From Crateriforma sp964453205 (lineage in GTDB: Bacteria; Planctomycetota; Planctomycetia; Pirellulales; Pirellulaceae): a stretch of 64,000 nucleotides of DNA. Position 1 is the first letter of the stretch. Each line of letters opens with the position of its first letter. This document shows positions 18,755-27,732 of the stretch, piece by piece. The stretch lies in assembly GCA_964453205.1 (NCBI GenBank), contig CAYVRC010000007.1, positions 1-64,000 on the forward strand, given 5' to 3'. The notes beneath the pieces are model-generated. The model saw only the letters and a program-made list of their open reading frames with translations, had not been told where the DNA came from and did no database searches. The position numbers and the translations under genes are program-made.

Positions 18755-19720
18755 TCACAACGGTGCCGGCAAGTCACGGGTCTGAAACCGCCACAGGGCC
18801 AGAGCGTAAAATGCCAATCCCAAACCCAGCAGGATCAACGGATAGGCCAACGGCGGCAGCATCGCCCCGGGGACCGTCTCGGACAGGCTCCACGGCGACC
18901 AAAGATCGCCGTTGCCGATCAGCGAAGTCATTTTTTGGGGCTTGTAGCAGGTGAAGAACGACAGTTTCTGCAGCCACTCCAGAGACGGGGCCGCCTTGCC
19001 GAGCCCGAAAATCACCAATTCCACGATATAGACCGTCATCACCGCGCCGATCGTCCGCCAGCGGTAGCGGTCCAGACTGCTGAAAAAACTGGACAGGGCC
19101 AACAAGAAAAAACCGAACGCGAACAGGTGAAACACCGAGGCGGCGAACGTCGCGGCGTCGACCCGCTGCGTCATCGGGACGATTTCGACGACCGGATCGG
19201 CACCGGACAGCGGCACGTCGATGCCGATCAGCGGAATGCGAAACGAAGGCGGCGGCACGGTTTCCTTGACGGTCGAAGCTTCGATGCCCACGCCGATCCC
19301 GGCCCACAACAGCAAACAAAGCAGGGCCAGTCCGACGACGCTGACGGTCGCATGCGAAAGCATCAGTCGGGCGCGACTGACCGGTTGGGCCAACAACATT
19401 TCCAGCGTTCCGCGACTGAGTTCGCCGCTGACGACGTCGCTGCCGCGGGCGACGCACCAGATCACCGTGCACAGGATGACGATCGGTTCGTCGAACGTCA
19501 TGCCGATGCGACCCGCGTAGGTCGCCAAGGCGCTGAACTCGATCGGCGCGAACTTTTCGAAGTCCTTGAACAGGTCCAGCACCGATTGAAACTGGCTCAT
19601 GTCTAACAAGCCGACGACCCAAACGCGCACCCAAGCGAACGCGAACAACGCTAACCCGCATGCCGACCACAGCAAGGCGGATTGACCGATGTACTTGCGG
19701 ACCAAAACGCGATCGATCAC
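18755..19720 (-). CDS. ABC-2 type transporter permease
   Basis: About 321 residues from a GTG at 19720 that overlaps the stop of the ATPase gene by four bases (GTGA), so the two are translationally coupled. Six hydrophobic segments are visible (for example 'SALLWSACGLALFAFAWVRVWVVGLL', 'VVGLALLCLLLWAGIGVGIE', 'FAFGFFLLALSSFFSS', 'AYPLILLGLGLAFYALALW'). The loop 'SGELSRGTLEMLLAQPVSRARLM' is typical of ABC-2 membrane-spanning subunits. Substrate unknown; the topology suits export of a lipid, polysaccharide or peptide. Confidence 0.85.
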   Translation of the reverse strand: MIDRVLVRKYIGQSALLWSACGLALFAFAWVRVWVVGLLDMSQFQSVLDLFKDFEKFAPIEFSALATYAGRIGMTFDEPIVILCTVIWCVARGSDVVSGELSRGTLEMLLAQPVSRARLMLSHATVSVVGLALLCLLLWAGIGVGIEASTVKETVPPPSFRIPLIGIDVPLSGADPVVEIVPMTQRVDAATFAASVFHLFAFGFFLLALSSFFSSLDRYRWRTIGAVMTVYIVELVIFGLGKAAPSLEWLQKLSFFTCYKPQKMTSLIGNGDLWSPWSLSETVPGAMLPPLAYPLILLGLGLAFYALALWRFQTRDLPAPL

Positions 19721-20712
19721 GACACCGCCTCCGTGTCTTTGCCGATCGATTCGTGAATCGTCCGAAGGTCTCGGCCGACGGGAATCGGGTGACCGAAATG
19801 CACCGCGTCGTAAACCGCTCGTAATCCCAGCGGCTCGATTCTCAAACGCGTCATTTCCAACGAATCCAGCCATGACAGCATCGGCGCCAAATCACCGGAC
19901 GTGTCGATGCACAGCGTCGTTTCGGTTTCGTGATCACCTTGGACGCTCAAACGGACGCGATCGGACAACGCGTGGGGCACGTGATCCGGCGGCGATTCGA
20001 TCAATCGCCGCGCCGTCGCGTTGGGAACGTCGCCGGTGATGCGGTGCTGTTGGAACAGTTCGTTCATGGACAGCTGATGGGCCAGGATGCCGCGCCGGAG
20101 AAACGCGACGCGGCCACACGTTTCCTCGATCTCGCTCAGCACGTGTGACGACAAGACGACCGTCCGCCCCTCCGCTTGGGCCTCGCGGACGCACTGCAAC
20201 ACGGCGCCGCGAACGGTCGGGTCCAGGTTCGCTGTCGGTTCGTCCAAGATCAAAAGCGGCGTCGAAGGTCCCAAGACGACGGCCAACGCCAACTTTTGAC
20301 GCATTCCCGTCGACATGAACGCGACGCGGGTTCGCAAATTCAGTTCGAACCGATCGGCGACGGCGAGGCTGCGATCCAGGTTCCCGTCGGGGTGCATCTC
20401 GGCAAAGAATTTCAACACGCCGGTCCCTCGCATGTGTCGCGGCAAGCGTGCGTCGCCGGGCAAGTAAGCGACGCGGCGGCGAACGTCGACGCTGGCGGCC
20501 ATCGCGTCGATGCCGTCGACGTGACAAGTGCCGGCGGTGGGTTTCAAGAATCCCAGCAAGGACCGAATCAACGTCGTTTTTCCCGCGCCGTTGGGACCGA
20601 GCAACCCGAACACTTCGCCGCGGCGGACTTTCAAGTCACAATCCCGGAGCGCATGGAAATCCCCGTAACGCTTGGTCAGCCCCACACAGTCGATCATCAA
20701 ATCCGGTGCCAT
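19717..20712 (-). CDS. ABC transporter ATP-binding protein
   Basis: About 331 residues. Walker A is GPNGAGKT (residues 39-46 from ATG 20712), the signature is the variant STGMRQKLALA, and Walker B is LLILDEPTANLDP. The H-loop lies in 'TVVLSSHVLSEIE'. The C-terminal extension of some 100 residues is common in ABC-2 exporter ATPases of the CcmA/NatA kind. A TTG at 20721 is an alternative start. It is coupled to the permease by a 4-base overlap. The 178 bases upstream, shared with argJ, hold the divergent promoters. Confidence 0.92.
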   Translation of the reverse strand: MAPDLMIDCVGLTKRYGDFHALRDCDLKVRRGEVFGLLGPNGAGKTTLIRSLLGFLKPTAGTCHVDGIDAMAASVDVRRRVAYLPGDARLPRHMRGTGVLKFFAEMHPDGNLDRSLAVADRFELNLRTRVAFMSTGMRQKLALAVVLGPSTPLLILDEPTANLDPTVRGAVLQCVREAQAEGRTVVLSSHVLSEIEETCGRVAFLRRGILAHQLSMNELFQQHRITGDVPNATARRLIESPPDHVPHALSDRVRLSVQGDHETETTLCIDTSGDLAPMLSWLDSLEMTRLRIEPLGLRAVYDAVHFGHPIPVGRDLRTIHESIGKDTEAVS

Positions 20713-20890
20713 GGTGGCCAATCAAGGTCCCTCGAATTCGCGGTGGTGTCAGTTTTCATTTTCACGGTGCCATTGTGAACCCGGGTCAAACCGCAGGGGG
20801 CCGCCACTGGGAAAGCGGAGCGGATTCTGTTGAAATTCAGCCTCCCGAGCTTCCCACCGTCATCCTCCTTTCGTTTGTCCCGAGATCGCC

Positions 20891-22165
20891 GTGACCGCAT
20901 CGCCATCGCCAACGAATCCGAACCCTGGTCATCCCGCCGCCGACATGCTGCGGGACGAGACGCTGCGGGACGAGACGCTGCGGGACGAGGACTTGCCGGC
21001 CGGTTTTCGGTTCGCGTCGACTCGCTGTGGCATCAAGCCCAGCGGACGACCCGATTTAAGCTTGGTCGTCGCCGACGGTCCGATCACCGCCGCAGGCGTT
21101 TATACGCAGAATCAAATCGTTGCGGCACCGGTCATCCTTTGTCGCCGAAACACGCCGACCGACCGGTTTCGCGCCGTCGTCACCAACAGCGGCAACGCCA
21201 ACGCGTGTACCGGTGCGCAGGGCACCCGGGACGCCCAACGGATGGCCGATTTGGTCGCCGGGCACCTGGGCTGTGAACCCGATCAGGTGTTGGTGATGAG
21301 CACCGGCGTGATCGGTCATCCCTTGCCGATGGACAAGGTCGAAAAGGGAATCGCCGCGGCCGCCGCGAAACTGACCGCCGACCGACAGGGGTTCTTGGAC
21401 GTCGCCGAAGCCATCCAAACGACCGATCGTTTTACGAAGATCGCCCACGCGACGATCGAGCTTTCGACCGGCCCGACACGAATCGTCGCGACGGCGAAAG
21501 GTGCCGGTATGATCGATCCCGACATGGCGACGTTGTTGGCGATGGTGATGACCGATGCCGCGTTGTCAACCGAATCCGCGGCCGGCTTGATCGCCGCGGC
21601 CGCCGACAACAGTTTGAACCGAATCAGCGTCGACGGTCACGCCAGCACGAACGACACGTTGTTGCTGTTGGCCAGCGGTCAGGGCGACAGCCTTCACGGC
21701 GACGATTTGACGAAGCTTTGTCAGGCGGTCGCCTCGTTGCTCGGCCGGCTCGGTCGATTGATCGTGGCTGACGGTGAAGGCGCGACCCATTTCATGAACT
21801 TGCAAATCGGCGGAGCCGCCGGCGACGAAGACGCCGTCAAAATCGCTCGCGCGATCGCCAACAGTCCTTTGGTCAAAACGGCGATCACGGGAGCCGATCC
21901 GAATTGGGGACGCATCGTCTCGGCCGCCGGTTACGCGGGCCCGAAGATCGAGGTCGAAAAGATGTCCCTGAGTATTCTGGGCACAAAGATTTTTGCGGCC
22001 GGCACACCGGTCCCCTACGACGCGGCCGACTTGAGCCGGCGAATGCGAGAGTCGCTGGAGATCGCCATCGAGTTGACGGTCGGGTCGGGCGACGGCGCGG
22101 CGCAGTTTTGGGCCAGTGACTTGACCAAAGACTACGTCGCGCTGAACAGCGAATACACGACCTAG
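20891..22165 (+). CDS. argJ: bifunctional glutamate N-acetyltransferase / amino-acid acetyltransferase
   Basis: 424 residues. Transfers acetyl from N-acetylornithine to glutamate in the arginine pathway (and may make N-acetylglutamate from acetyl-CoA). The precursor self-cleaves before a threonine nucleophile; here Thr214 in KGAGMIDPDMATLLAM is intact. Other family blocks are 'VTNSGNANACTG', 'MSTGVIGHPLP', 'DGHASTNDTLLLLASG' and 'ITGADPNWGRIVSAAGYAG'. The start is GTG 20891. Residues 20-34 are three LRDET-type repeats, encoded by a 15-bp tandem repeat at 20948-20991 in the non-conserved leader. No other arg gene is adjacent. Confidence 0.95.
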   Translation: MTASPSPTNPNPGHPAADMLRDETLRDETLRDEDLPAGFRFASTRCGIKPSGRPDLSLVVADGPITAAGVYTQNQIVAAPVILCRRNTPTDRFRAVVTNSGNANACTGAQGTRDAQRMADLVAGHLGCEPDQVLVMSTGVIGHPLPMDKVEKGIAAAAAKLTADRQGFLDVAEAIQTTDRFTKIAHATIELSTGPTRIVATAKGAGMIDPDMATLLAMVMTDAALSTESAAGLIAAAADNSLNRISVDGHASTNDTLLLLASGQGDSLHGDDLTKLCQAVASLLGRLGRLIVADGEGATHFMNLQIGGAAGDEDAVKIARAIANSPLVKTAITGADPNWGRIVSAAGYAGPKIEVEKMSLSILGTKIFAAGTPVPYDAADLSRRMRESLEIAIELTVGSGDGAAQFWASDLTKDYVALNSEYTT

Positions 22166-22189
22166 ATTGGCCGAGCGGTCGACGACGGA

Positions 22190-25100
22190 TCAGGCCGCCA
22201 TCAAGGACCGGTGCTGGCGACCGTACCGGATCCACTCGGTGATTTCCGCCAAGTCCGGCAACGCGCCGCCGCGAAGGATGCGTTTGCCCTCGGCGCCACG
22301 CGAAACGGGATCGACCAACGCGAACAGGTCCTCCGGTTCCCACGTCGCCAAGTCCTCCGGCGTCGTGACTTCCGCGGCGACCAACAGTTGGGCGTCGTGG
22401 CCTCGCATCATCGGCACGCGGCAGACCAGGGTGGCTTGTTGTTGCCACGCCGTCACCGTGTCCGCGTCGATCCGTTTGTGGTTCAGCCCTTCGGCCACGT
22501 CGGCCGGATCGGCGTTGAGCAAATCGTCGACCGTGTCGATGCCCTGTCGGTTCAGTCGTTCGGCCATGCGAGGCCCGATCGACGGAGCATCGACGACGTC
22601 GTCGTCGCGTTTCAGGTAAAAGCGAAGTTCGCGGGTCGTGTCGGCGCTTTCACGCGGTTCGCGGTCCTCGCGGGGCGGCCTTTCGCTACGGGTGTAAGTT
22701 CGCGATTCCTCACCCGAGTCGCGATCCATTCGAACGACGTCGCGTTGGATCGTCGAACGCTCGTCGCGATTTCGATTCGAACCGGACAAGCCGGACGAAC
22801 GCCGCCGCCGAGCGTAACCTTTGCCGCTTCCGCTTCCGCTGCCGCTGCCGCTGCCGCGTCCGGAACCCGGATTGGCCCGTCCGACGCCGGTTCCTGAACC
22901 GTTGCCCCGTCCCGAACCGACATCCGCTCCCGCACCCTTTCCGTTGGCGGCGACCTGACGCAGCACTCGGCGGCGACGGATCTGACGTCCCTGGGCGTCA
23001 CGTCGGTATTCGTATCCGTCACTGTCCGGGCGACCGTCTTCGTATCGTTCTTGGTCGAACGAATCTGTGGCGTCTTCACGGATGTTGCGAGCACCGACGC
23101 GGCGACCGTCGATGACGACGCCACCGATGCTGTCGTTGACGCTGCGATTGGCCGAAGCGATCCAGCTGGTGATTCGAGAGAGTTCGTAACTGCTTCCGGA
23201 CAGCAAGATGCGTTGGCCGCGTTCGGTGGCCAAGAAGGATTGCACTCGAACCAGCAACGCGTCGGGGTGAATCGCCGCCAGTTGGGCCGGATCGGTGATC
23301 CCGCAACCGACCAACACGCGGGCGTCAAAGCCTCGAAGTTGGGGGACGCGACAGACCAAGCGGCATTCCGCCTGCCAACGTCGAATCGTCGCGGCGTTCG
23401 TATTGCCCAGTCCCAGCGAATCGGCAAGTCGATTGGAATCTTGCTGCATCAGGTGATTGACGTGCGTGATGCCCAGTCCGCGAAGCCGTGCCGCGGCGAC
23501 TGCGTCGATCGACGGCGCCTGATCGATGGGACTATCGACGGTCAGGAAAAAAGGACTTTCCGAATCGACAGTCTCGTGACCGTCCTCGAATCCTCGGGGA
23601 CTTCGACGGAGACTGCGGCTGCCATCGGTCGACACGACGTCCGCTGAAACCTGGCGTGCGTCCAGCGGTGTTTGCACGGTCGTGTATTGGTCACGATAAT
23701 AAAAGCCGTCGCGATGAACCGTGCCATCGGCCGCCTGATCCGTCGCCGGGACGTGATCGCCGGGGTAGCCGCAGGTGTGCGGGTGGGGGCCGACGTAGGA
23801 TTCGGCTTCGTACTGAGGCCGCCAAACGGGACGATGCGAATGCGTGGTGCGTTGGGCGTGCAGGCGGAATAGTCTTGCCCCGGTTCGCGCGGCTTGATCG
23901 GCCAGGCGGGCGTCACTGGTCAGCAACAAGATTTGTCGTCCCGTGCGGACATAGTCGAACAAGGCCGACGCGAGCGAGGAATTCGAACGGCCGTCGTCGC
24001 CGTGTTCTCGATAAGCGAGTCCGTCACTGCCGTTCGGCACCGCGTGTCCGCCGATCCAGTCGCTGGGCGTTTCGATGACCAGTGGGATCGCGCGACCGGT
24101 CCGTGCCAACAAGTCGGCTGCCGCCAATCGCACGGCCAACGCGGCGATGGCGCGATCGGTCTCGACGCAGTCTCGCTCGTCGCGGGAATCGATGCGAATC
24201 CCCAAATCCCAGGCTTCGCGGCTCGCGACGCCCGAATCGTAGTGCGAGCGACCTTGTGGCAAATGCCGTCGGGCCGCCGGATTCCAAGAAATGTTTCGCA
24301 GGCGTCCGGCCGACAGTCGGACCAGCCAGCGACTGGCCGCTTCGGCAAGCGGCGATCGGTTTCCGGTGCTGCGAACGAGCGCTCCGAGTCGGGCCAGGAT
24401 TTCGCGTCGCCGATTTTGCAACCATCCGGCTCGCGAGCGGGACGACAAAGCCGCGTCGATCTGACGAAGTTCGCTGACGATCGATTCGTATTGCCGATGG
24501 TCGGGCGGCGAAGCAGCCACGGTTTCGACGACCGGCAATCGCCGCAGCGAGGCACGCAACTTGGCGGCTTCGTTCAAGCAATTTTCCAGTGCCGTGGTGA
24601 CGCGGTGGTATTCCTCGCTGCGAATCGATCGTTCGTGGTACCAGTTGGGATGGCGATAGTAGGACGAATCCAGGTCGCCGTAGTGATACGGATCGCCGGG
24701 GCCCGCCGGGTGTCCGACGAGTTCGGTTTCGGGTTTGAATTGACGCAGCAACGATTCGCGATGACCGGCCAGTCGGTCGATGGCACCACTGAGCCAATGT
24801 TCGCAATGATCCAGGTCGGCGGCACAGTGATGGTTGACCACGCACGAGGCTTCGTGGACCGGACGGATCGCCGTTTGCAAGTCGTGCCGGATCGCTCGCA
24901 AGGTTTCCAAAATTCCGCCCACCGACGAAGGCCGGGTGCCGAGGTCCGTCCCGCCGGTAACCGGTCGATACACCGGAGCGTTGCGGTACCAGTCGGCGGC
25001 GATCGGCGACGCCGCATCGTAGTGGCTGAGCAGCCAGTCGATCTGGCGGGTCGCCGCGTTGATCCGCATTTCGATGTCGGCCGAAGGCATCGGTCGGTAG

Positions 25101-26407
25101 GCGTCGCTGTAGAAACGATCCCAGCCGCGAGACGGGTCGTAGCGGTCCAAGGCTTCGGCGAACGCGTCGACGCGACGAAGCGGATCACCGTATCGCGGGT
25201 CACTGTGACGCGAGTCGGCGTCATGAAGGTCGCCGAATCGTGGATCACATGACGTCGCATCGGACGCCGAACGACTCCAGGTGGCGGCGTAGTTCATCGT
25301 GACTTTCAAGCCGCGGACTTCGACCAGCGTGCGGCGGAGGTGAACGATTTGTGCGTCAATGTCCGCGATGCGAGTGCGAAGGTCCGCGTTCCATCGCGAC
25401 GTCCATCGGCTGTATCCGCGATGTTCGGCAAAAGGCCGTGCGTCGGCGTCGATGGCGTCGATCCAGCGACGCAGTTCGGCTTGCGTTTGACGCAACGAAT
25501 CGGCCCGCGTGTGCAGTTCCGCCAATCGTTGACGCCAATGATGGGCTTCTTCGGTTCGTCCCGGGTCGAGGTCCACGGGATCGTGAGGACGGTATCCGGG
25601 GTATCCGGCGACCCGGTCGGCTTCCCAGCGGGCCAGGCGCTGGTGCAAAACGCGACGCCGCGCGACCAGTGATTCGTCGGTGCCGTCAAGAACCGTCTCG
25701 CCGGCTGCGTTTTCCGGCCGGTTCGTGTCCAGCCGTGCCAACTCGGCTTCGATGTCGGCCAATTCGGTACGTAAACGACGTTGATGCTCGGAGGCTCGGT
25801 CGTGACGGTGATCACCGCCCATCGGATCGGTCGAACCCAGTTCGTGATAAGCGTAGCCGCGGAAACCGCTTTCGCCGCGCTCGCCCAGCGAGGAATCGCC
25901 GTGCAGCGGCAAGCCGTCGTAGGTGTCCTGGCAGTCGAGTCCGCTGCGGATGCAAGCGGAAACGACGCGTATGACGTTGGTGTTGTGCGTGTCGGTGATG
26001 ACACCGTCGACGATCGACTCGGGCAACTGGATGCTCTTGAGCGACATTCTCGCGTCGCCGGATCGGCCGGCGCCGCTGACCCAGGACTCGCGGAGGTTTT
26101 CGTATCGCAACGGATACTCGCCACGCGTTTCGAATTCGATCGTGCGGCGGCCGTGTGGCGAACCGTCTTGTTCGCGGCGACAATGCACCATGCCGTTGCG
26201 ATCGGCCCAGACGACGCGGCCGGTGCTGCTGGACATCATGCCCAGGGGATATTCCCGGTCGACCAGCGAATCGCGGATGAAGCGTGCGATGGCGGTTTTT
26301 CCCGCACCTTCGGGGCTGAGCAGGACGTTCAGGTGTTCCGAAAGCGGACCGATTTCGACTCGGTTCAGCGGTCCATGGGCGTCAATATCAATTCGGTCCA
26401 ACAGCAT
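22190..26407 (-). CDS. SMC/Rad50-like ATP-binding protein with two C-terminal DUF4332 domains
   Basis: 1405 residues. The N-terminal RecF/YhaN-like lobe has the P-loop SPEGAGKTAI (31-40). A long charged helical middle follows (about 200-680). A second nucleotide-binding lobe at about 700-830 ('RWLVRLSAGRLRNISWN', 'IPLVIETPSDW', 'GRQILLLTSDARLADQA') aligns with Rad50/YhaN C-terminal lobes, but the signature, Walker B and H-loop residues look changed. Two DUF4332 (helix-hairpin-helix-like) domains are at about 960-1090 ('PSIDAVAAARLRGLGITHVNHL') and 1265-1405 ('PSIGPRMAERLNRQGIDTVDDLL'), separated by a Gly/Ser/Arg linker that includes a (GS)n hexamer repeat near 22824-22858. It probably binds DNA or another polymer. 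The gene stands alone, convergent with argJ. Confidence 0.75.
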   Translation of the reverse strand: MLLDRIDIDAHGPLNRVEIGPLSEHLNVLLSPEGAGKTAIARFIRDSLVDREYPLGMMSSSTGRVVWADRNGMVHCRREQDGSPHGRRTIEFETRGEYPLRYENLRESWVSGAGRSGDARMSLKSIQLPESIVDGVITDTHNTNVIRVVSACIRSGLDCQDTYDGLPLHGDSSLGERGESGFRGYAYHELGSTDPMGGDHRHDRASEHQRRLRTELADIEAELARLDTNRPENAAGETVLDGTDESLVARRRVLHQRLARWEADRVAGYPGYRPHDPVDLDPGRTEEAHHWRQRLAELHTRADSLRQTQAELRRWIDAIDADARPFAEHRGYSRWTSRWNADLRTRIADIDAQIVHLRRTLVEVRGLKVTMNYAATWSRSASDATSCDPRFGDLHDADSRHSDPRYGDPLRRVDAFAEALDRYDPSRGWDRFYSDAYRPMPSADIEMRINAATRQIDWLLSHYDAASPIAADWYRNAPVYRPVTGGTDLGTRPSSVGGILETLRAIRHDLQTAIRPVHEASCVVNHHCAADLDHCEHWLSGAIDRLAGHRESLLRQFKPETELVGHPAGPGDPYHYGDLDSSYYRHPNWYHERSIRSEEYHRVTTALENCLNEAAKLRASLRRLPVVETVAASPPDHRQYESIVSELRQIDAALSSRSRAGWLQNRRREILARLGALVRSTGNRSPLAEAASRWLVRLSAGRLRNISWNPAARRHLPQGRSHYDSGVASREAWDLGIRIDSRDERDCVETDRAIAALAVRLAAADLLARTGRAIPLVIETPSDWIGGHAVPNGSDGLAYREHGDDGRSNSSLASALFDYVRTGRQILLLTSDARLADQAARTGARLFRLHAQRTTHSHRPVWRPQYEAESYVGPHPHTCGYPGDHVPATDQAADGTVHRDGFYYRDQYTTVQTPLDARQVSADVVSTDGSRSLRRSPRGFEDGHETVDSESPFFLTVDSPIDQAPSIDAVAAARLRGLGITHVNHLMQQDSNRLADSLGLGNTNAATIRRWQAECRLVCRVPQLRGFDARVLVGCGITDPAQLAAIHPDALLVRVQSFLATERGQRILLSGSSYELSRITSWIASANRSVNDSIGGVVIDGRRVGARNIREDATDSFDQERYEDGRPDSDGYEYRRDAQGRQIRRRRVLRQVAANGKGAGADVGSGRGNGSGTGVGRANPGSGRGSGSGSGSGSGKGYARRRRSSGLSGSNRNRDERSTIQRDVVRMDRDSGEESRTYTRSERPPREDREPRESADTTRELRFYLKRDDDVVDAPSIGPRMAERLNRQGIDTVDDLLNADPADVAEGLNHKRIDADTVTAWQQQATLVCRVPMMRGHDAQLLVAAEVTTPEDLATWEPEDLFALVDPVSRGAEGKRILRGGALPDLAEITEWIRYGRQHRSLMAA

Positions 26408-26578
26408 GGTCAGGCTCCTCCATGGCCACGTGGGTCTTCGATTCGTTATCCCACCAGCCGGGGACGGCCTACTTGCCGGCCCTTGCGGGACGCCGGCGGG
26501 ATCGCTGTTTCACAGACGACGATCGGACTTTAGACGAAACCCAAATTTTCTGGAAAGAGCGATTCGGGGGAAATGCGT

Positions 26579-27586
26579 TCACCCTTCGCCTTTTTCTGGG
26601 ACCTTTTCCAAGATGTCCAGCAAAACCTGGTCCGGTTCGACGCCCTCGGCCTGGGCTTCGAAGTTCAGCAGCACGCGATGCCGCATCGTCGGCAAGAAGA
26701 CCCGGCGGACGTCTTCGAAGCTGACGTTGTAACGGCCCTCGAGCAGCGCCCGGACCTTGGACGCCAGCGCCAGCGTTTGGGCACCCCGCGGGCTGCTGCC
26801 CCAACGCACGTATTGGTTGGTCGCCTCGACGCTGTGCGGCCCGTCGGGATGCGTGGCCAACGTCAGCCGCACCAAGTAATCCTGAACGTGCGATGCCAAG
26901 ATGACTTCGCGGATCAGGCCTTGCAGTTGCAAGATCTCTTCACCCGCCATCACTTTTCGAATGTCGGCCTTTTCGCCGCGAGTCGTCCGGTCGATGATCG
27001 TGCTGAGTTCTTCGCGGCTGCTGTAGCCGACGACCAACTTGAACAGGAATCGGTCCAGCTGGGCTTCCGGCAGCGGGTAGGTTCCCTCTTGTTCGATCGG
27101 ATTCTGCGTCGCCAAGACGAAGAAGGGCTGGTCGAGTACGAATCGTTTTCCGCCCGCCGTGACGGTGCCCTCCTGCATCGTTTCCAGCATCGCCGACTGG
27201 GTCTTGGGCGTCGCGCGGTTGATTTCGTCGGCCAACAAGATCTGCGTGAACACCGGGCCTTTTTGAAACTCGAATCGCCGGTGTCCTTCGGCGTCCTCGA
27301 CAATCATGTTGGTGCCCAAGATATCCGCGGGCATCAAGTCGGGTGTGAATTGGATGCGGTTGAAGTTCAACTCCATGACTTCGGCCAAGGTCCGCACCAG
27401 CATCGTCTTGCCGAGACCCGGCACGCCTTCGAGCAGACAGTGTCCGCCGCAAAGCATCGCCGTCAGCACGCCGTGAACGATGTCGTCGTGGCCGACGATG
27501 ACGCGGCCGATCATCTCGCGAACCGCGTTGTATCGGTCGCGAAATTTTTCGGCCTGGGCCTGCATGGATTCAGCGGTGGTGTTCAT
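26579..27586 (-). CDS. MoxR-family AAA+ ATPase
   Basis: 335 residues. Walker A is GVPGLGKT in 'HCLLEGVPGLGKTMLVR'; Walker B is ILLADEINRA; sensor 1 is 'FVLATQNPIEQEGTYPLPEAQLDRF', the MoxR hallmark. The C-terminal AAA lid is present ('WGSSPRGAQTLALASKVRALLEGR'). ATG 27586 is chosen because the homologous region begins shortly after; upstream in-frame residues are unrelated. MoxR ATPases act with VWA-domain partners as chaperones, but no VWA or DUF58 gene lies nearby, which is unusual. The 171 bases downstream, towards the DUF4332 gene, hold no gene. Confidence 0.93.
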   Translation of the reverse strand: MNTTAESMQAQAEKFRDRYNAVREMIGRVIVGHDDIVHGVLTAMLCGGHCLLEGVPGLGKTMLVRTLAEVMELNFNRIQFTPDLMPADILGTNMIVEDAEGHRRFEFQKGPVFTQILLADEINRATPKTQSAMLETMQEGTVTAGGKRFVLDQPFFVLATQNPIEQEGTYPLPEAQLDRFLFKLVVGYSSREELSTIIDRTTRGEKADIRKVMAGEEILQLQGLIREVILASHVQDYLVRLTLATHPDGPHSVEATNQYVRWGSSPRGAQTLALASKVRALLEGRYNVSFEDVRRVFLPTMRHRVLLNFEAQAEGVEPDQVLLDILEKVPEKGEG

Positions 27587-27732
27587 ATTCGAGGGGGGCT
27601 CGGTCGTCACGATGGGAAGAGGGACCACGCGGGCGTCAAGTCTAACCGATGACGAGCGGCTTCGGGGGGGCACGCGAAACACCGGTCGCGTCATCATCAC
27701 CGTCGGCTGCTTTCCGATCGACGGGGCGACCG

